Assembly: GCF_015207105.1 (NCBI RefSeq)
Contig: NZ_JADEXO010000019.1
Coordinates: forward strand, 1-64,000
Length of the DNA stretch: 64,000 nucleotides
Direction of reading: 5' to 3'
Source: a cf. Phormidesmis sp. LEGE 11477
GTDB taxonomy: Bacteria > Cyanobacteriota > Cyanobacteriia > Phormidesmidales > Phormidesmidaceae
The position numbers and the translations under genes were made by a program. Below are positions 9,824 to 18,332 of this stretch, piece by piece; the first letter of the stretch is position 1, and the number at the start of each line of letters is the position of its first letter. Under the pieces are notes generated by a model. It did no database searches. It saw only the letters and a program-made list of their open reading frames with translations, and was not told where the DNA came from.

Positions 9824-10129
9824 ATGATAGGTAGCCAAGCCTCCGAAATCGACAGTCAGAATTCAACCAACGAGGTCATAGAAAGTGTCCAGCATGACTT
9901 GTCTAAGCGGGAGCTAGAAATTGTGGAGCTAGTCGCCGCAGGGTTGACCAACCAGGAGATCTCTCAGCAGCTAGAAATTAGCAAGCGCACCGTCGATAAT
10001 CATGTCAGCAACATCTTGAGTAAGACCGCGACTGGTAATCGAGTTGCTTTGGTTCGCTGGGCCTTGCAGTCTGGTAAAGTCTGCATTGACGAACTGAACT
10101 GCTGTCGTCTACCAGATGCTTCTCTATAG
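9824..10129 (+). CDS. pedR: Small LuxR-type transcription regulator, PedR-like
   Basis: A 101-aa protein consisting almost entirely of a GerE/LuxR helix-turn-helix (LSKRELEIVELVAAGLTNQE, ISKRTVDNHVSNIL), with no receiver domain. The tail GKVCIDELNCCRLPD with three cysteines (C87, C93, C94) matches the small cyanobacterial regulator PedR. In Synechocystis, PedR senses photosynthetic electron flow through thiol redox control. The assignment rests on size, the helix-turn-helix and the Cys-rich tail. Confidence 0.75.
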   Translation: MIGSQASEIDSQNSTNEVIESVQHDLSKRELEIVELVAAGLTNQEISQQLEISKRTVDNHVSNILSKTATGNRVALVRWALQSGKVCIDELNCCRLPDASL

Positions 10130-10310
10130 GAATATAGTTTGTAGGAATCATAGAGAAATCTAGCTATATTCACGTCCTTGTATTCACTCTTCTTAGTTGA
10201 TTGCTTTCTCGATAGCGCTGCTCAGTCGCAGAACTTCTTTGACGCGCTGACTCCCTAGAAGGTTAAACTTTCTGAGCGTAAAGAACTCGAACGTGAAGAA
10301 TTAAAGGACT

Positions 10311-11606
10311 ATGAGCAGCATTCAGGCCATTCGTGGAACTCGTGATATTTTGCCGTCGGAGTCTCCTCTGTGGGTGGTGATAGAAGGGATTGCTCGTCAT
10401 GTGCTTTCTCAATCAGCCTACAAGGAGATTCGGACACCGATCTTTGAGATGACTGAGCTGTTTGCCCGTGGCATTGGTGAGGCCACTGATGCAGTTGGCA
10501 AAGAAATGTACAGCTTTGAAGATCGCGGCGGGCGCTCGATTGCGCTGCGGCCTGAAATTACGGCTGGGCTGGTGCGAGCGTTTATTCAAAATAAGCTATT
10601 TGCTCAAGGCGGCGTGCAAAGGCTGTGGCATATCGGTCCGGCCTTTCGATATGAGCGGCCTCAAGCGGGGCGGCAGCGGCAGTTTCATCAGCTAGATGTG
10701 GAAATTCTAGGTAGCCGGGATGCTAGAGCCGATGTAGAGATTATTGCGATCGCGACCCAAATTCTCAGCACCCTCGGACTCACTGCGCTTAGCCTTGATC
10801 TCAACTCTGTCGGCAGCGGCGAAGACCGTCAGAACTACAGAGATGCCTTAGTTGCCTACTTCTCGCCTTATAAGTCGGATCTTGATCCCGATTCGCAAGA
10901 CCGCCTAGATCGCAACCCCCTTCGCATTCTAGATAGCAAAGACAAACGCACCCAAGAGATTGTTACCAATGCGCCTAGCCTGCTCGATTTTCTCTGCGAA
11001 GATTCTCAACGCCACTTCGACGCCGTTCAGCACCACCTGACCAATATTGGCATTGACTTCACGATCAATCCTCGGCTGGTGCGCGGCTTAGACTACTACA
11101 CGCACACCGCCTTTGAAATTCAATCTTCTGATCTAGGGGCGCAAGCGACCGTCTGTGGCGGTGGGCGCTACGACGGCTTGGTCGCTCAGCTAGGTGGTCC
11201 CGATACGCCAGCGATCGGCTTTGGCATGGGACTAGAGCGGCTCGTGATCTTACTAGAGCAGATGGCGCAGTACAGCACCGATCCCTTTCTAGATATCTAC
11301 CTGATTTCGCGCGGCGAGAAAGCGGAACTGCAATCGATGAAACTTGCCAGTCAACTTCGACAGAACGGCTATTTTGTTGAAGTTGACTTGAGTGGCAGCG
11401 CCTTTGGTAAACAGTTCAAACGGGCTGATCGCAGCGGCGCGGTGCTGGGTCTGATTCTTGGTGATGCCGAAGCCGAAGCTCAAAAAGTGCAGCTTAAATG
11501 GTTAGGCTCTGGTGAACAGTCAGAGATGACTCAATCCGCGCTAGTTGAAAATGTGGATGATATCAAGTCTAAGATAGCTAAAATCCGTGCTCAGGCTACC
11601 GCTTGA
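10311..11606 (+). CDS. hisS: Histidyl-tRNA synthetase
   Basis: Class II synthetase that charges tRNA-His. The sequence opens IQAIRGTRDILPSE and shows class II motif 2 (WHIGPAFRYERPQAGRQRQF), the histidine-binding motif LVRGLDYYTHTAFEI, motif 3 (PAIGFGMGLERL) and the C-terminal anticodon-binding domain. Length 431 aa is typical. AAAGGA lies six bases before the ATG. The stop codon falls inside the first unit of a 12-bp tandem repeat. Confidence 0.96.
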   Translation: MSSIQAIRGTRDILPSESPLWVVIEGIARHVLSQSAYKEIRTPIFEMTELFARGIGEATDAVGKEMYSFEDRGGRSIALRPEITAGLVRAFIQNKLFAQGGVQRLWHIGPAFRYERPQAGRQRQFHQLDVEILGSRDARADVEIIAIATQILSTLGLTALSLDLNSVGSGEDRQNYRDALVAYFSPYKSDLDPDSQDRLDRNPLRILDSKDKRTQEIVTNAPSLLDFLCEDSQRHFDAVQHHLTNIGIDFTINPRLVRGLDYYTHTAFEIQSSDLGAQATVCGGGRYDGLVAQLGGPDTPAIGFGMGLERLVILLEQMAQYSTDPFLDIYLISRGEKAELQSMKLASQLRQNGYFVEVDLSGSAFGKQFKRADRSGAVLGLILGDAEAEAQKVQLKWLGSGEQSEMTQSALVENVDDIKSKIAKIRAQATA

Positions 11607-11635
11607 GTGCCCGCTTGAGTGCCCGCCTAAGCGCC
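11600..11635. repeat. 12-bp tandem repeat spanning the hisS stop codon
   Basis: Two perfect units CGCTTGAGTGCC and a third degenerate one. The first unit contains the hisS TGA, so the array extends the 3' untranslated region without changing the protein. Confidence 0.85.
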
Positions 11636-11640
11636 TAGTT

Positions 11641-11874
11641 TTAATCGTCGTAGGCTGGTAGCACCGGAATTTCTTCTGCGGCGTTGAGCTGACGCCGAAT
11701 TTTGTTAGTGGCTTCTACGTAGATAGTGATTTCTTCGTCACCTTCGGCCAGTCGATGAAAATCATCTGTGGTGAGCTTGTCTAGCAGGTTTTGCAGAGCA
11801 TCCGCTTCTGCGGCGGAAAGCAATGCGCTCAGTCTGACACGAGGGGTGGAATCAGTAGAAGGGGGAATCTTCAT
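11641..11874 (-). CDS. Conserved hypothetical protein, 77 aa
   Basis: A short acidic soluble protein (LSALLSAAEADALQNLLDKL, FHRLAEGDEEITIYVEATNK) convergent with hisS. The pattern of helix-forming segments and compact size suggests a real cyanobacterial small protein, but I know no family. The stop codons of hisS and this gene are 34 bases apart, so the hisS repeat array occupies the shared end. Confidence 0.5.
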   Translation of the reverse strand: MKIPPSTDSTPRVRLSALLSAAEADALQNLLDKLTTDDFHRLAEGDEEITIYVEATNKIRRQLNAAEEIPVLPAYDD

Positions 11875-12035
11875 AGTTTTGTTGTCTAGTCTATGGTCTA
11901 TGAACGGCGGCGGCGAGTCACTCTGCCGACTGTTTGAGTAACGCTATATCTTCTCAGGGAAGTGAGCGGTTGGCTAGTTCTTTAATTTTGTCTGCAATCT
12001 TAACTGTCGCAGACAAGCGCTGTTCATTAACTTGC

Positions 12036-12740
12036 TTACTGCTCTTCTAGATATAGCAAAAAGCTCATAAGCTCATCGTCTGTGAGCTGTTGGCGCGATC
12101 GCTTGCCATAGGTTTTCTCTAGATACTCGCGGCCCTGGGCACTGGTCCAACCCAAGCGTCTTAGCTCTACATCCGTCTGGGCAATCACATCAGAGAGATC
12201 GACGGGTAGCGCACTGGTATTGAAATTTTCTAAGGCGATCGCAGCTGCAGAGATGCTCGGTGTAGACGCTGCCTGCATAGATGGCTCCTGCTCCGAGGCA
12301 GACAGTGGCTGTTCGACCACATCGTCAATAGGAGGACCAAGATCTTCTGAATCCACCAAAGCGGGTTCTTCCTCTGAAACTGACGCCGCTTGATCATTTT
12401 CAGATGTTGACAAAGGCTTGGTTTCAGCCTGTCCAACCGATACTGCTTGAGAAGTTTCTTCCTCGGTAATCTCAGAGGGATCGGTTTTTAGTTGGTTCGG
12501 TTGCTGGCTACTTGCTGAACTCTCTAGAGCTGAAATTCCTAGCAGTGCTAAGGCGCGATCACGCGCCTCATCCTCAGCCGCCTCCACCGACTGTCTCATG
12601 GCCAGCCCGGTCGCAATCGGTTCGCCCTCGACTAGAATGCTAGCGCGAACCACGAACTGACCATCGTAGATAGAAATCAGATCGGTAATGAGTGAGCCCT
12701 GCGGATATTGGGTTCTAAATTCTTGGAAGGATGTAGCCAC
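12036..12740 (-). CDS. Conserved cyanobacterial hypothetical protein, 234 aa
   Basis: Three parts are visible. Residues 1-70 form a compact domain (GSLITDLISIYDGQFVVRAS, AAEDEARDRALALLGI). Residues ~75-165 are a low-complexity acidic Ser/Glu/Gln-rich linker. The last ~50 residues form a conserved helical module (VELRRLGWTSAQGREYLEKT, LTDDELMSFLLYLE). I recognise this C-terminal module in cyanobacterial unknowns but know no function. The linker suggests a flexible protein-protein adaptor; that is inference. Confidence 0.7.
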   Translation of the reverse strand: MATSFQEFRTQYPQGSLITDLISIYDGQFVVRASILVEGEPIATGLAMRQSVEAAEDEARDRALALLGISALESSASSQQPNQLKTDPSEITEEETSQAVSVGQAETKPLSTSENDQAASVSEEEPALVDSEDLGPPIDDVVEQPLSASEQEPSMQAASTPSISAAAIALENFNTSALPVDLSDVIAQTDVELRRLGWTSAQGREYLEKTYGKRSRQQLTDDELMSFLLYLEEQ

Positions 12741-12925
12741 TAGAAATTCTTCTACGCTCTCTTAACTAGAAGGCACTATAGACGGCAATCCGAAGCAGCA
12801 CGACTTCGGCTTTCGATCTATTCTAAAGAGGGGTGAGCGTTCATGCCTCACTCTGATAAAAAGGACACTTGCCTTTATCTTTTCTGTCCTCATCCTTTTG
12901 AAGGACTGATTCCTTCAGCAAATAC

Positions 12926-13726
12926 ATGTTAGATCGCCTACTCGAAATGTCTCCTACGTTAGGGGGAGACACGCTGCTGCTGCTGCCCGTTCTGATTCTT
13001 TTGGAACTAGTGCTCTCTGCTGACAATGCGATCGCCCTAGCTGCGATCGCCAAAGGGCTAGAGACACCTGCTCTTCAAAAAAAAGCGCTCAACATCGGCC
13101 TCGTAGTAGCCTTTATCCTCAGATTGGCTTTGATTCTAGCTGCTAGCTGGGTGCTCAAATACTGGCAATTTGAGATTGCTGGGGCGATCTACTTACTTTG
13201 GCTAGTCTATCAGCACTTTTCCACGAGTGATGAGGACGAAGACGATCAGACTGGACCCAGGTTTAGCTCGCTGTGGAAAGCCATCCCCACCATCGCGCTG
13301 ACTGATTTGGCCTTTTCTTTGGATAGTGTGACCACTGCGATCGCGCTTTCCAAAGAAGTGCTGATCGTGCTTCTTGGCGGCACCATTGGTATCATCGCCC
13401 TTCGCTTCATGGCCGGACTTTTCATCCGCTGGCTGGCTATCTACGTCCACCTAGAAGATGCTGGGTTTGTCACCGTTGCCATCGTCGGCCTGCGCCTGAT
13501 TGTCCGCGTCATTGATCCTGCCCTAGTTCCTCCAGAGTGGGTGATGGTCAGCGTGATCTTTGGTCTCTTCGCCTGGGGCTTCTCCGAAAGAGTCTCCACC
13601 CCCACTATCGCCAAATCAGAAATTTCTGTCACCGTTCCCGATCTGTCTGGTGCAGTCACAGAGCCTAAAGTATCTGCTGATGAACTAGTGACAACTAATG
13701 AAGAAAGGCAAGCAGAGACGATATAG
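12926..13726 (+). CDS. TerC family integral membrane protein
   Basis: A 266-aa membrane protein with about seven helices and the TerC signature ELVLSADNAIALAAIAKGL. A second acidic motif, LTDLAFSLDSVTTAIALS, is the internal repeat of the same signature. TerC/YkoY relatives export or handle divalent metals, particularly manganese; the Asp residues in both repeats are the likely ligands. The leader was examined for a yybP-ykoY manganese riboswitch but no convincing match was seen. Confidence 0.9.
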   Translation: MLDRLLEMSPTLGGDTLLLLPVLILLELVLSADNAIALAAIAKGLETPALQKKALNIGLVVAFILRLALILAASWVLKYWQFEIAGAIYLLWLVYQHFSTSDEDEDDQTGPRFSSLWKAIPTIALTDLAFSLDSVTTAIALSKEVLIVLLGGTIGIIALRFMAGLFIRWLAIYVHLEDAGFVTVAIVGLRLIVRVIDPALVPPEWVMVSVIFGLFAWGFSERVSTPTIAKSEISVTVPDLSGAVTEPKVSADELVTTNEERQAETI

Positions 13727-13787
13727 AGATGGTGAGTATGTCGCTACAGAGGCGTCTGGCTAAAATGGCCTGCTAGCGTTCGGTGTG

Positions 13788-15254
13788 CTAGCCCTTACGA
13801 CAGCGATCGCACTGCCCACATCGCATAGACTTGGCCTCTTGGGCAAATCCAAATTCTTCTAGCAAAACCTGCCAGCGGCAGCGCTTCGTAAACAGGTAGC
13901 GCTGCATGACTGCCGCCGCCGAAATAGCGGGCTCTGTTCGCCTGCGGTGATGCGTCTGGATCTGATAGTTAAACGGATCTTTCCACTGTAGCTGCCCGTC
14001 TCGGTGCAGGAGCGCGATCGCCTGATCGCAGTTTTTGAACTGGCTGCGAATATCGTCAATATTGCCCGAGCTGGGTATCTGCTTGACCAGCTGCCGGGCC
14101 GATTGCTGCAGCTGCTGAGCCTTTTGCTCAAAGAATTTCCACCGCTGCTTATCTTCTGGTGAGAGGAGCCCAGTCGGCTCGCTGACGAGTGAAAGCGCCA
14201 CAGCTGGTCGCCCATCACGTCCGCCGCGCCCTACTTCTTGAACATATTCAGAAATCAGGCTAGGCACTTCGTAATGCGCTACAAATCGACAGTCTGGCTT
14301 GTTAATGCCCATACCAAATGCCGATGTACAGATGACAAACTGACAGTCTCCTTCGATCCATTCTGATTCTATTTGCCGTCGCCGCGTAGCAGAGAGCCCG
14401 CCGTGATAAGCCTTGACCCGGTAGCCTTTTGCTGCAAACCACTTAGCTAAATCTTCAGTTCCACGGCGAGTGCGAGCGTAGATCAACCCTGAGCGTTTCC
14501 CCTGACGCTGGACGAACTTAGCTAGCGCCTGCTGGCGGCCCTTTGGCGTCCAGACGACCCGAACGGCAAGGCGAAGATTGCTGCGGTAGGGATTAAGGCG
14601 AATGATCTTGGGTTTTTGTAGCTGAAGGACGGTATGTAACGCCTTTTGAGTCGTGGGATCGGCGGTAGCGGTGAAGGCAGCGATCGCGATCTTGCTGCCT
14701 TTGGGCCTGTTAGCCAACAGCGCTGAACGGACGGCACCCAGTCGTCGATAGGTAGGACGAAAGCTATCACCCCATTGAGTCAAGCAGTGCGCTTCATCTA
14801 GGACTAGCGCATTAATCTTGATCTGAGGCTGATTGAGGATTTCCCAGACTGGGCGACTAAGGAGGGTTTCGGGGGATAGGTAGAGCAGACGCAGGTGATT
14901 TTGGGCAAGGCGTTGTAGGGTATGCGATCGCTCTCTCTTGCCCATCTCACTGTGTAACGCCGCTGCGGGTAGCCGCTTCTCTTTTAGCTCCTGCACCTGA
15001 TTTTCCATCAGTGCCACTAAAGGAGACACCACCAGCGTCACCCCGTCTTGTATCAGTGCCGGCAATTGGAAGCAGATTGACTTCCCAGATCCGGTTGGCA
15101 TCACCGTGATGATGTCCTGCCCGTTCAAAATGGCTTGGGCAATTTCTCCCTGCGGTGCTCGAAAATCAGAGTAGCCCCAAATGCTTTGGAAAGCTTTGCG
15201 TAACCTAGCCAAACCGTCTGGCGGTGTAGGGTTGCTTTTGGCTGCAGTGCTCAT
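13788..15254 (-). CDS. recQ: RecQ family ATP-dependent DNA helicase, short form
   Basis: A 3'-to-5' superfamily 2 helicase for DNA repair and replication restart. Visible motifs are Walker A (TVMPTGSGKSICFQL), DEAH box (LVLDEAHCLTQWG), motif V (TSAFGMGINKPDCR) and motif VI (QEVGRGGRDGRPA). The chain ends at the RecQ zinc cluster (MRCGQCDRCRKG) and lacks the winged-helix and HRDC domains of the ~600-aa RecQ. At 488 aa it resembles the second, shorter RecQ found in many cyanobacteria, so it is a natural short form rather than a truncation. Confidence 0.9.
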   Translation of the reverse strand: MSTAAKSNPTPPDGLARLRKAFQSIWGYSDFRAPQGEIAQAILNGQDIITVMPTGSGKSICFQLPALIQDGVTLVVSPLVALMENQVQELKEKRLPAAALHSEMGKRERSHTLQRLAQNHLRLLYLSPETLLSRPVWEILNQPQIKINALVLDEAHCLTQWGDSFRPTYRRLGAVRSALLANRPKGSKIAIAAFTATADPTTQKALHTVLQLQKPKIIRLNPYRSNLRLAVRVVWTPKGRQQALAKFVQRQGKRSGLIYARTRRGTEDLAKWFAAKGYRVKAYHGGLSATRRRQIESEWIEGDCQFVICTSAFGMGINKPDCRFVAHYEVPSLISEYVQEVGRGGRDGRPAVALSLVSEPTGLLSPEDKQRWKFFEQKAQQLQQSARQLVKQIPSSGNIDDIRSQFKNCDQAIALLHRDGQLQWKDPFNYQIQTHHRRRTEPAISAAAVMQRYLFTKRCRWQVLLEEFGFAQEAKSMRCGQCDRCRKG

Positions 15255-15321
15255 TTTCTCGACCCAGCAAAACTTAGCCTATTCTTCCCTAACGGTCGCT
15301 CTAGAGGTTTGCTAGTCAATC

Positions 15322-15361
15322 AAAAATACCGCAGGGGCCAATGGTTGAGCCGCCTGCGGTA
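15322..15361 (-). terminator. Rho-independent terminator of the barrel protein gene
   Basis: A perfect TACCGCAGG/CCTGCGGTA stem with a ~17-base loop is followed on the minus strand by TTTTT. It lies ~72 bases after the stop codon of the barrel-protein gene and separates it from recQ. Confidence 0.85.
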
Positions 15362-15432
15362 CTTAAGGTAAACAACCGAACAAGCAAGCAGTCAGATTAT
15401 GATGCTTAGGCTTGCTGATAGTTTGTTTGTCA

Positions 15433-16191
15433 TTACCGTAAGAGATTGCCGATATTATAGGCAGCGCCGATTGTCACGCCAAAGTCCGTATCATTAAGGA
15501 CACCTAAATTGGCCTGAGCGTTGACGGTAACCTGGCGACTAACGGGTACATCTACACCAGCCGACAGCAGCAGGTTGATATCAGAGTCGCCATCACCAGA
15601 GCTATAAGCTGCGCCCAAACCGCCGTAGGGGATAAACTGGAATCCACCAGCTTCGGGTGCGTACTGCCTAAAGTCATAGGTCACCGGGACAAGCACCGCC
15701 AGGTCGTCGCCAATTAAAACGGACGGACGAACGGCGAGTCTGTTAGCGAAAGCGATTTTACTAATGACTGCAAACGAGATGTCGTCTACATAGCCAATAT
15801 CGCCACCAATGCCGACGAAGCTGGAGTTGGCGGCTGCGCGTCTCGTCCGCCGCCGAGCCTGGGCCAGCTCCAAAGACTCTTCTCCGGGGTAAGTCAGCGC
15901 CTCAGCACTTGCTTCGACGGGGGCTTGCTCCACCGCTGGCAGAACGGCTACGGCTTCAGATTGCTCGTCTTCAATAGCCTGAAATTCTTCAACAGCTTGG
16001 GTGTCTTCTGCAACTGGGATCTCCTGAACTAGAGCCGCCTCGGTTGGAATGTCTTCAACGGCCTGAATATCTTCAACGAGATCTTGAGCAGTGCTTTGAT
16101 CTTGAACAGTAGTTTGAGCCTGTGCGGGTAGCTGAGCGGCAGCCACCAATAGCATACCGAGGGCTCCGAAGATGCCTTTTCTGACGAACAT
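15433..16191 (-). CDS. Predicted outer-membrane beta-barrel protein with repeat-rich linker
   Basis: The first ~26 residues are a signal peptide ending AQAQ. Residues ~30-100 are an acidic linker built of imperfect VEDI/VQEI/VEEF repeats. Residues ~120-252 alternate polar and hydrophobic positions with glycine turns (FVGIGGDIGYVDDISFAV, FIPYGGLGAAYSSGDGD, FGVTIGAAYNIGN), as in small barrels. No named family is assigned. Terminator and flanking gaps indicate a single-gene transcript. Confidence 0.75.
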   Translation of the reverse strand: MFVRKGIFGALGMLLVAAAQLPAQAQTTVQDQSTAQDLVEDIQAVEDIPTEAALVQEIPVAEDTQAVEEFQAIEDEQSEAVAVLPAVEQAPVEASAEALTYPGEESLELAQARRRTRRAAANSSFVGIGGDIGYVDDISFAVISKIAFANRLAVRPSVLIGDDLAVLVPVTYDFRQYAPEAGGFQFIPYGGLGAAYSSGDGDSDINLLLSAGVDVPVSRQVTVNAQANLGVLNDTDFGVTIGAAYNIGNLLR

Positions 16192-16409
16192 GGTAAATAA
16201 CTCCTCTACGAGCTTCGATTTTTGAAGCTCTAAATATATGTAGCCATAGAATACCCGAATAGGGTAACTACGATATTAGCAATCAGCTTCTGTCAAAAGG
16301 ATAAACATGTTCAAATATCCGTTACTTGATGCTAGGTAAGACAGAGGGTGAACGAGTATAAAATGATCGACAGCCTAGAGTGTTTAAGAAAACTGGAGCT
16401 GTGGACTGC

Positions 16410-17939
16410 TTACTGCATCCTGTCGATGGTTCTATATTGAATGGCTTCCGCTACGTGGTGCGCTTCTATATCAGGGGCGCTTCCCAAATCGGCGATGGTT
16501 CTAGCCACTTTGAGAATGCGATCGGTTGCCCTCGCAGAAAGACCTAGCTTGCGAACGGCCCCTTCTATTAACAGGCGAGTTGTTTCGTCAAACTGGCACC
16601 ACTGACGAATATGACGACTTTCCATATCTGCATTGCACTGCAACGTTGGTGAGCCTTTGAACCTTATTTGTGCTTGCTTGCGGGCCGCTTCAACGCGAAC
16701 TCTAACAGTGGCTGAGTCTTCACCTTCGGGCTGACTGGTAACCTCTTCTGGTTTCAGTCGGCCAACAATTACCTGCAGGTCGATTCGATCCATCAAAGGG
16801 CCAGAAAGCTTCGCCCAGTACTGTTCTCGGTGGCGAGGGGTGCAGGTACAAGGCTGAACCGTGTCGCCAAAGTAGCCACACGGGCAGGGGTTGGTGCTAG
16901 AGACTAGGGTGAATTGGGCTGGAAATTCGACCGATTGGCGAGTTCGAGTGATGGTTACTTTGCCATCTTCGAGCGGCTGACGCAGAAACTCTAGGACGCT
17001 ACGCTTGAATTCTGTGAGTTCGTCTAGGAAAAGAACGCCGCGATGGGCCAGAGAAATTTCGCCTGGCTTGGGGAAGCTGCCGCCGCCGACTAGAGAAGGC
17101 CCGGAAGCGGAGTGATGAGGCGTGCGAAAGGGGCGCTGATTGACTAGATGCCCCTTTTCTTTGAGTAAGCCTGCGACGGAGTGAATCTGTGTGACTTCTA
17201 GGGCTTCGGGAAAGGTGAGGGGTGGCAGGATGCCAGGCAGCCGCTGGGCGAGCATGGTTTTACCACTGCCCGGCGGGCCGATAAGAATAGTGTTGTGACC
17301 GCCAGCGGCGGCAATTTCTAGGGCGCGGCGGGCCTGAGCTTGGCCTTTGATGTCACATAGATCTAGAACGGGTGTGGGCGATCGCAACAAAGTGTCAGGC
17401 TCACCTACTTGCACTGACTGAGTGGCTTCTGGATTGTTGAGAAAATCTACGACTTCGCTGAGGTGCTTGAATCCATAGACTTCCAAATCGGGTACGACGG
17501 CGGCTTCATAAGCGTTATCGGCTGGAAGCGCTAGCCCTTTTAGCCCGAGCTGTCTGGCTGCCGCTGCGATCGCAACCACGCCGGCGACTGGTCTTAATGT
17601 CCCATCCAAAGACATCTCACCTAGAAAGAGATAGTCGTCTAAGCAGGTGCGTTTAACCGTTTCAGCCGCTGCTAGAATACCAATCGCAATGGGCAGATCG
17701 TAAACCGGCCCTTCCTTACGCACATCTGCCGGCGTCAGGTTGATTACTACCTTTCGCATCGGAAATTCAAAGCCTGCGTTTTTAAGTGCTGCTCTAACTC
17801 GCTCTCGAGATTCCTGCACTGCAGTGTCAGGCAATCCTACCACGACCACACCTGGTAGTCCGCCAGAAAGATCGACTTCCACCCCAACTTTAAGGGCATC
17901 AATACCGATTAATGAAGCACTCCAGACTCTTGCCAGCAT
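16410..17939 (-). CDS. comM: YifB/ComM family Mg-chelatase-like AAA+ ATPase
   Basis: A 509-aa protein with an N-terminal Lon-like ChlI domain (GVVVVGLPDTAVQESRERVR), a central AAA+ module with Walker A (LIGPPGSGKTML) and Walker B (GVLFLDELTEF), and a C-terminal Mg-chelatase domain (GLSARATDRILKVARTIADL). ComM is a hexameric DNA helicase that helps branch migration during natural transformation in other bacteria. The role here is assumed from homology. Confidence 0.93.
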   Translation of the reverse strand: MLARVWSASLIGIDALKVGVEVDLSGGLPGVVVVGLPDTAVQESRERVRAALKNAGFEFPMRKVVINLTPADVRKEGPVYDLPIAIGILAAAETVKRTCLDDYLFLGEMSLDGTLRPVAGVVAIAAAARQLGLKGLALPADNAYEAAVVPDLEVYGFKHLSEVVDFLNNPEATQSVQVGEPDTLLRSPTPVLDLCDIKGQAQARRALEIAAAGGHNTILIGPPGSGKTMLAQRLPGILPPLTFPEALEVTQIHSVAGLLKEKGHLVNQRPFRTPHHSASGPSLVGGGSFPKPGEISLAHRGVLFLDELTEFKRSVLEFLRQPLEDGKVTITRTRQSVEFPAQFTLVSSTNPCPCGYFGDTVQPCTCTPRHREQYWAKLSGPLMDRIDLQVIVGRLKPEEVTSQPEGEDSATVRVRVEAARKQAQIRFKGSPTLQCNADMESRHIRQWCQFDETTRLLIEGAVRKLGLSARATDRILKVARTIADLGSAPDIEAHHVAEAIQYRTIDRMQ

Positions 17940-18054
17940 AAGTATGTCGATTCCCTGTTCTTGAATGCCTCGGCTCTATCGTGCCCTTGGCGCTTCTAAT
18001 AGAACACTGAATAGAACATCGCCTTGACCTTATCTATAGATAACTATCTAAGCG

Positions 18055-18079
18055 CAATTGTTGCACTGGCCAACAATTG
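18055..18079. repeat. Inverted repeat upstream of comM
   Basis: Perfect nine-base arms CAATTGTTG and CAACAATTG separated by seven bases, 116 bases upstream of the comM start. It could be an operator or the hairpin of a long leader. The rest of 17940-18332 has no gene; it holds a purine-rich tract near 18090-18125. Confidence 0.6.
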
Positions 18080-18332
18080 TGAGAAATCCAAGTGAAAGAA
18101 GAGAAAGGTGAAAAGAGAAAGAAGTAGTTATTCAATCCTCTCTTTTATTTACTCTAAGCGATAGGCTTACAACTGAGCATTGTTTTAAAGCGAGTTATCG
18201 ACTGCAACAAACATTCTTATTCATAATATAGGACATTGTTTTTCTTTCAATCTGCAATGCGATCAAGCGCGGCCTTTATTCTGTTCAACTGTTCGGCCTT
18301 CAGCTCATACTCTCAGATGCTGGCATGCTGCG

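Noticed and set aside
12760-12925. Possible manganese (yybP-ykoY) riboswitch before the TerC gene
   Set aside because: There are small hairpins but the conserved internal-loop sequences of that riboswitch are not visible.
13788-15254. RecQ truncated by mutation
   Set aside because: It ends cleanly after the zinc cluster with no frame damage, matching a known short RecQ form.
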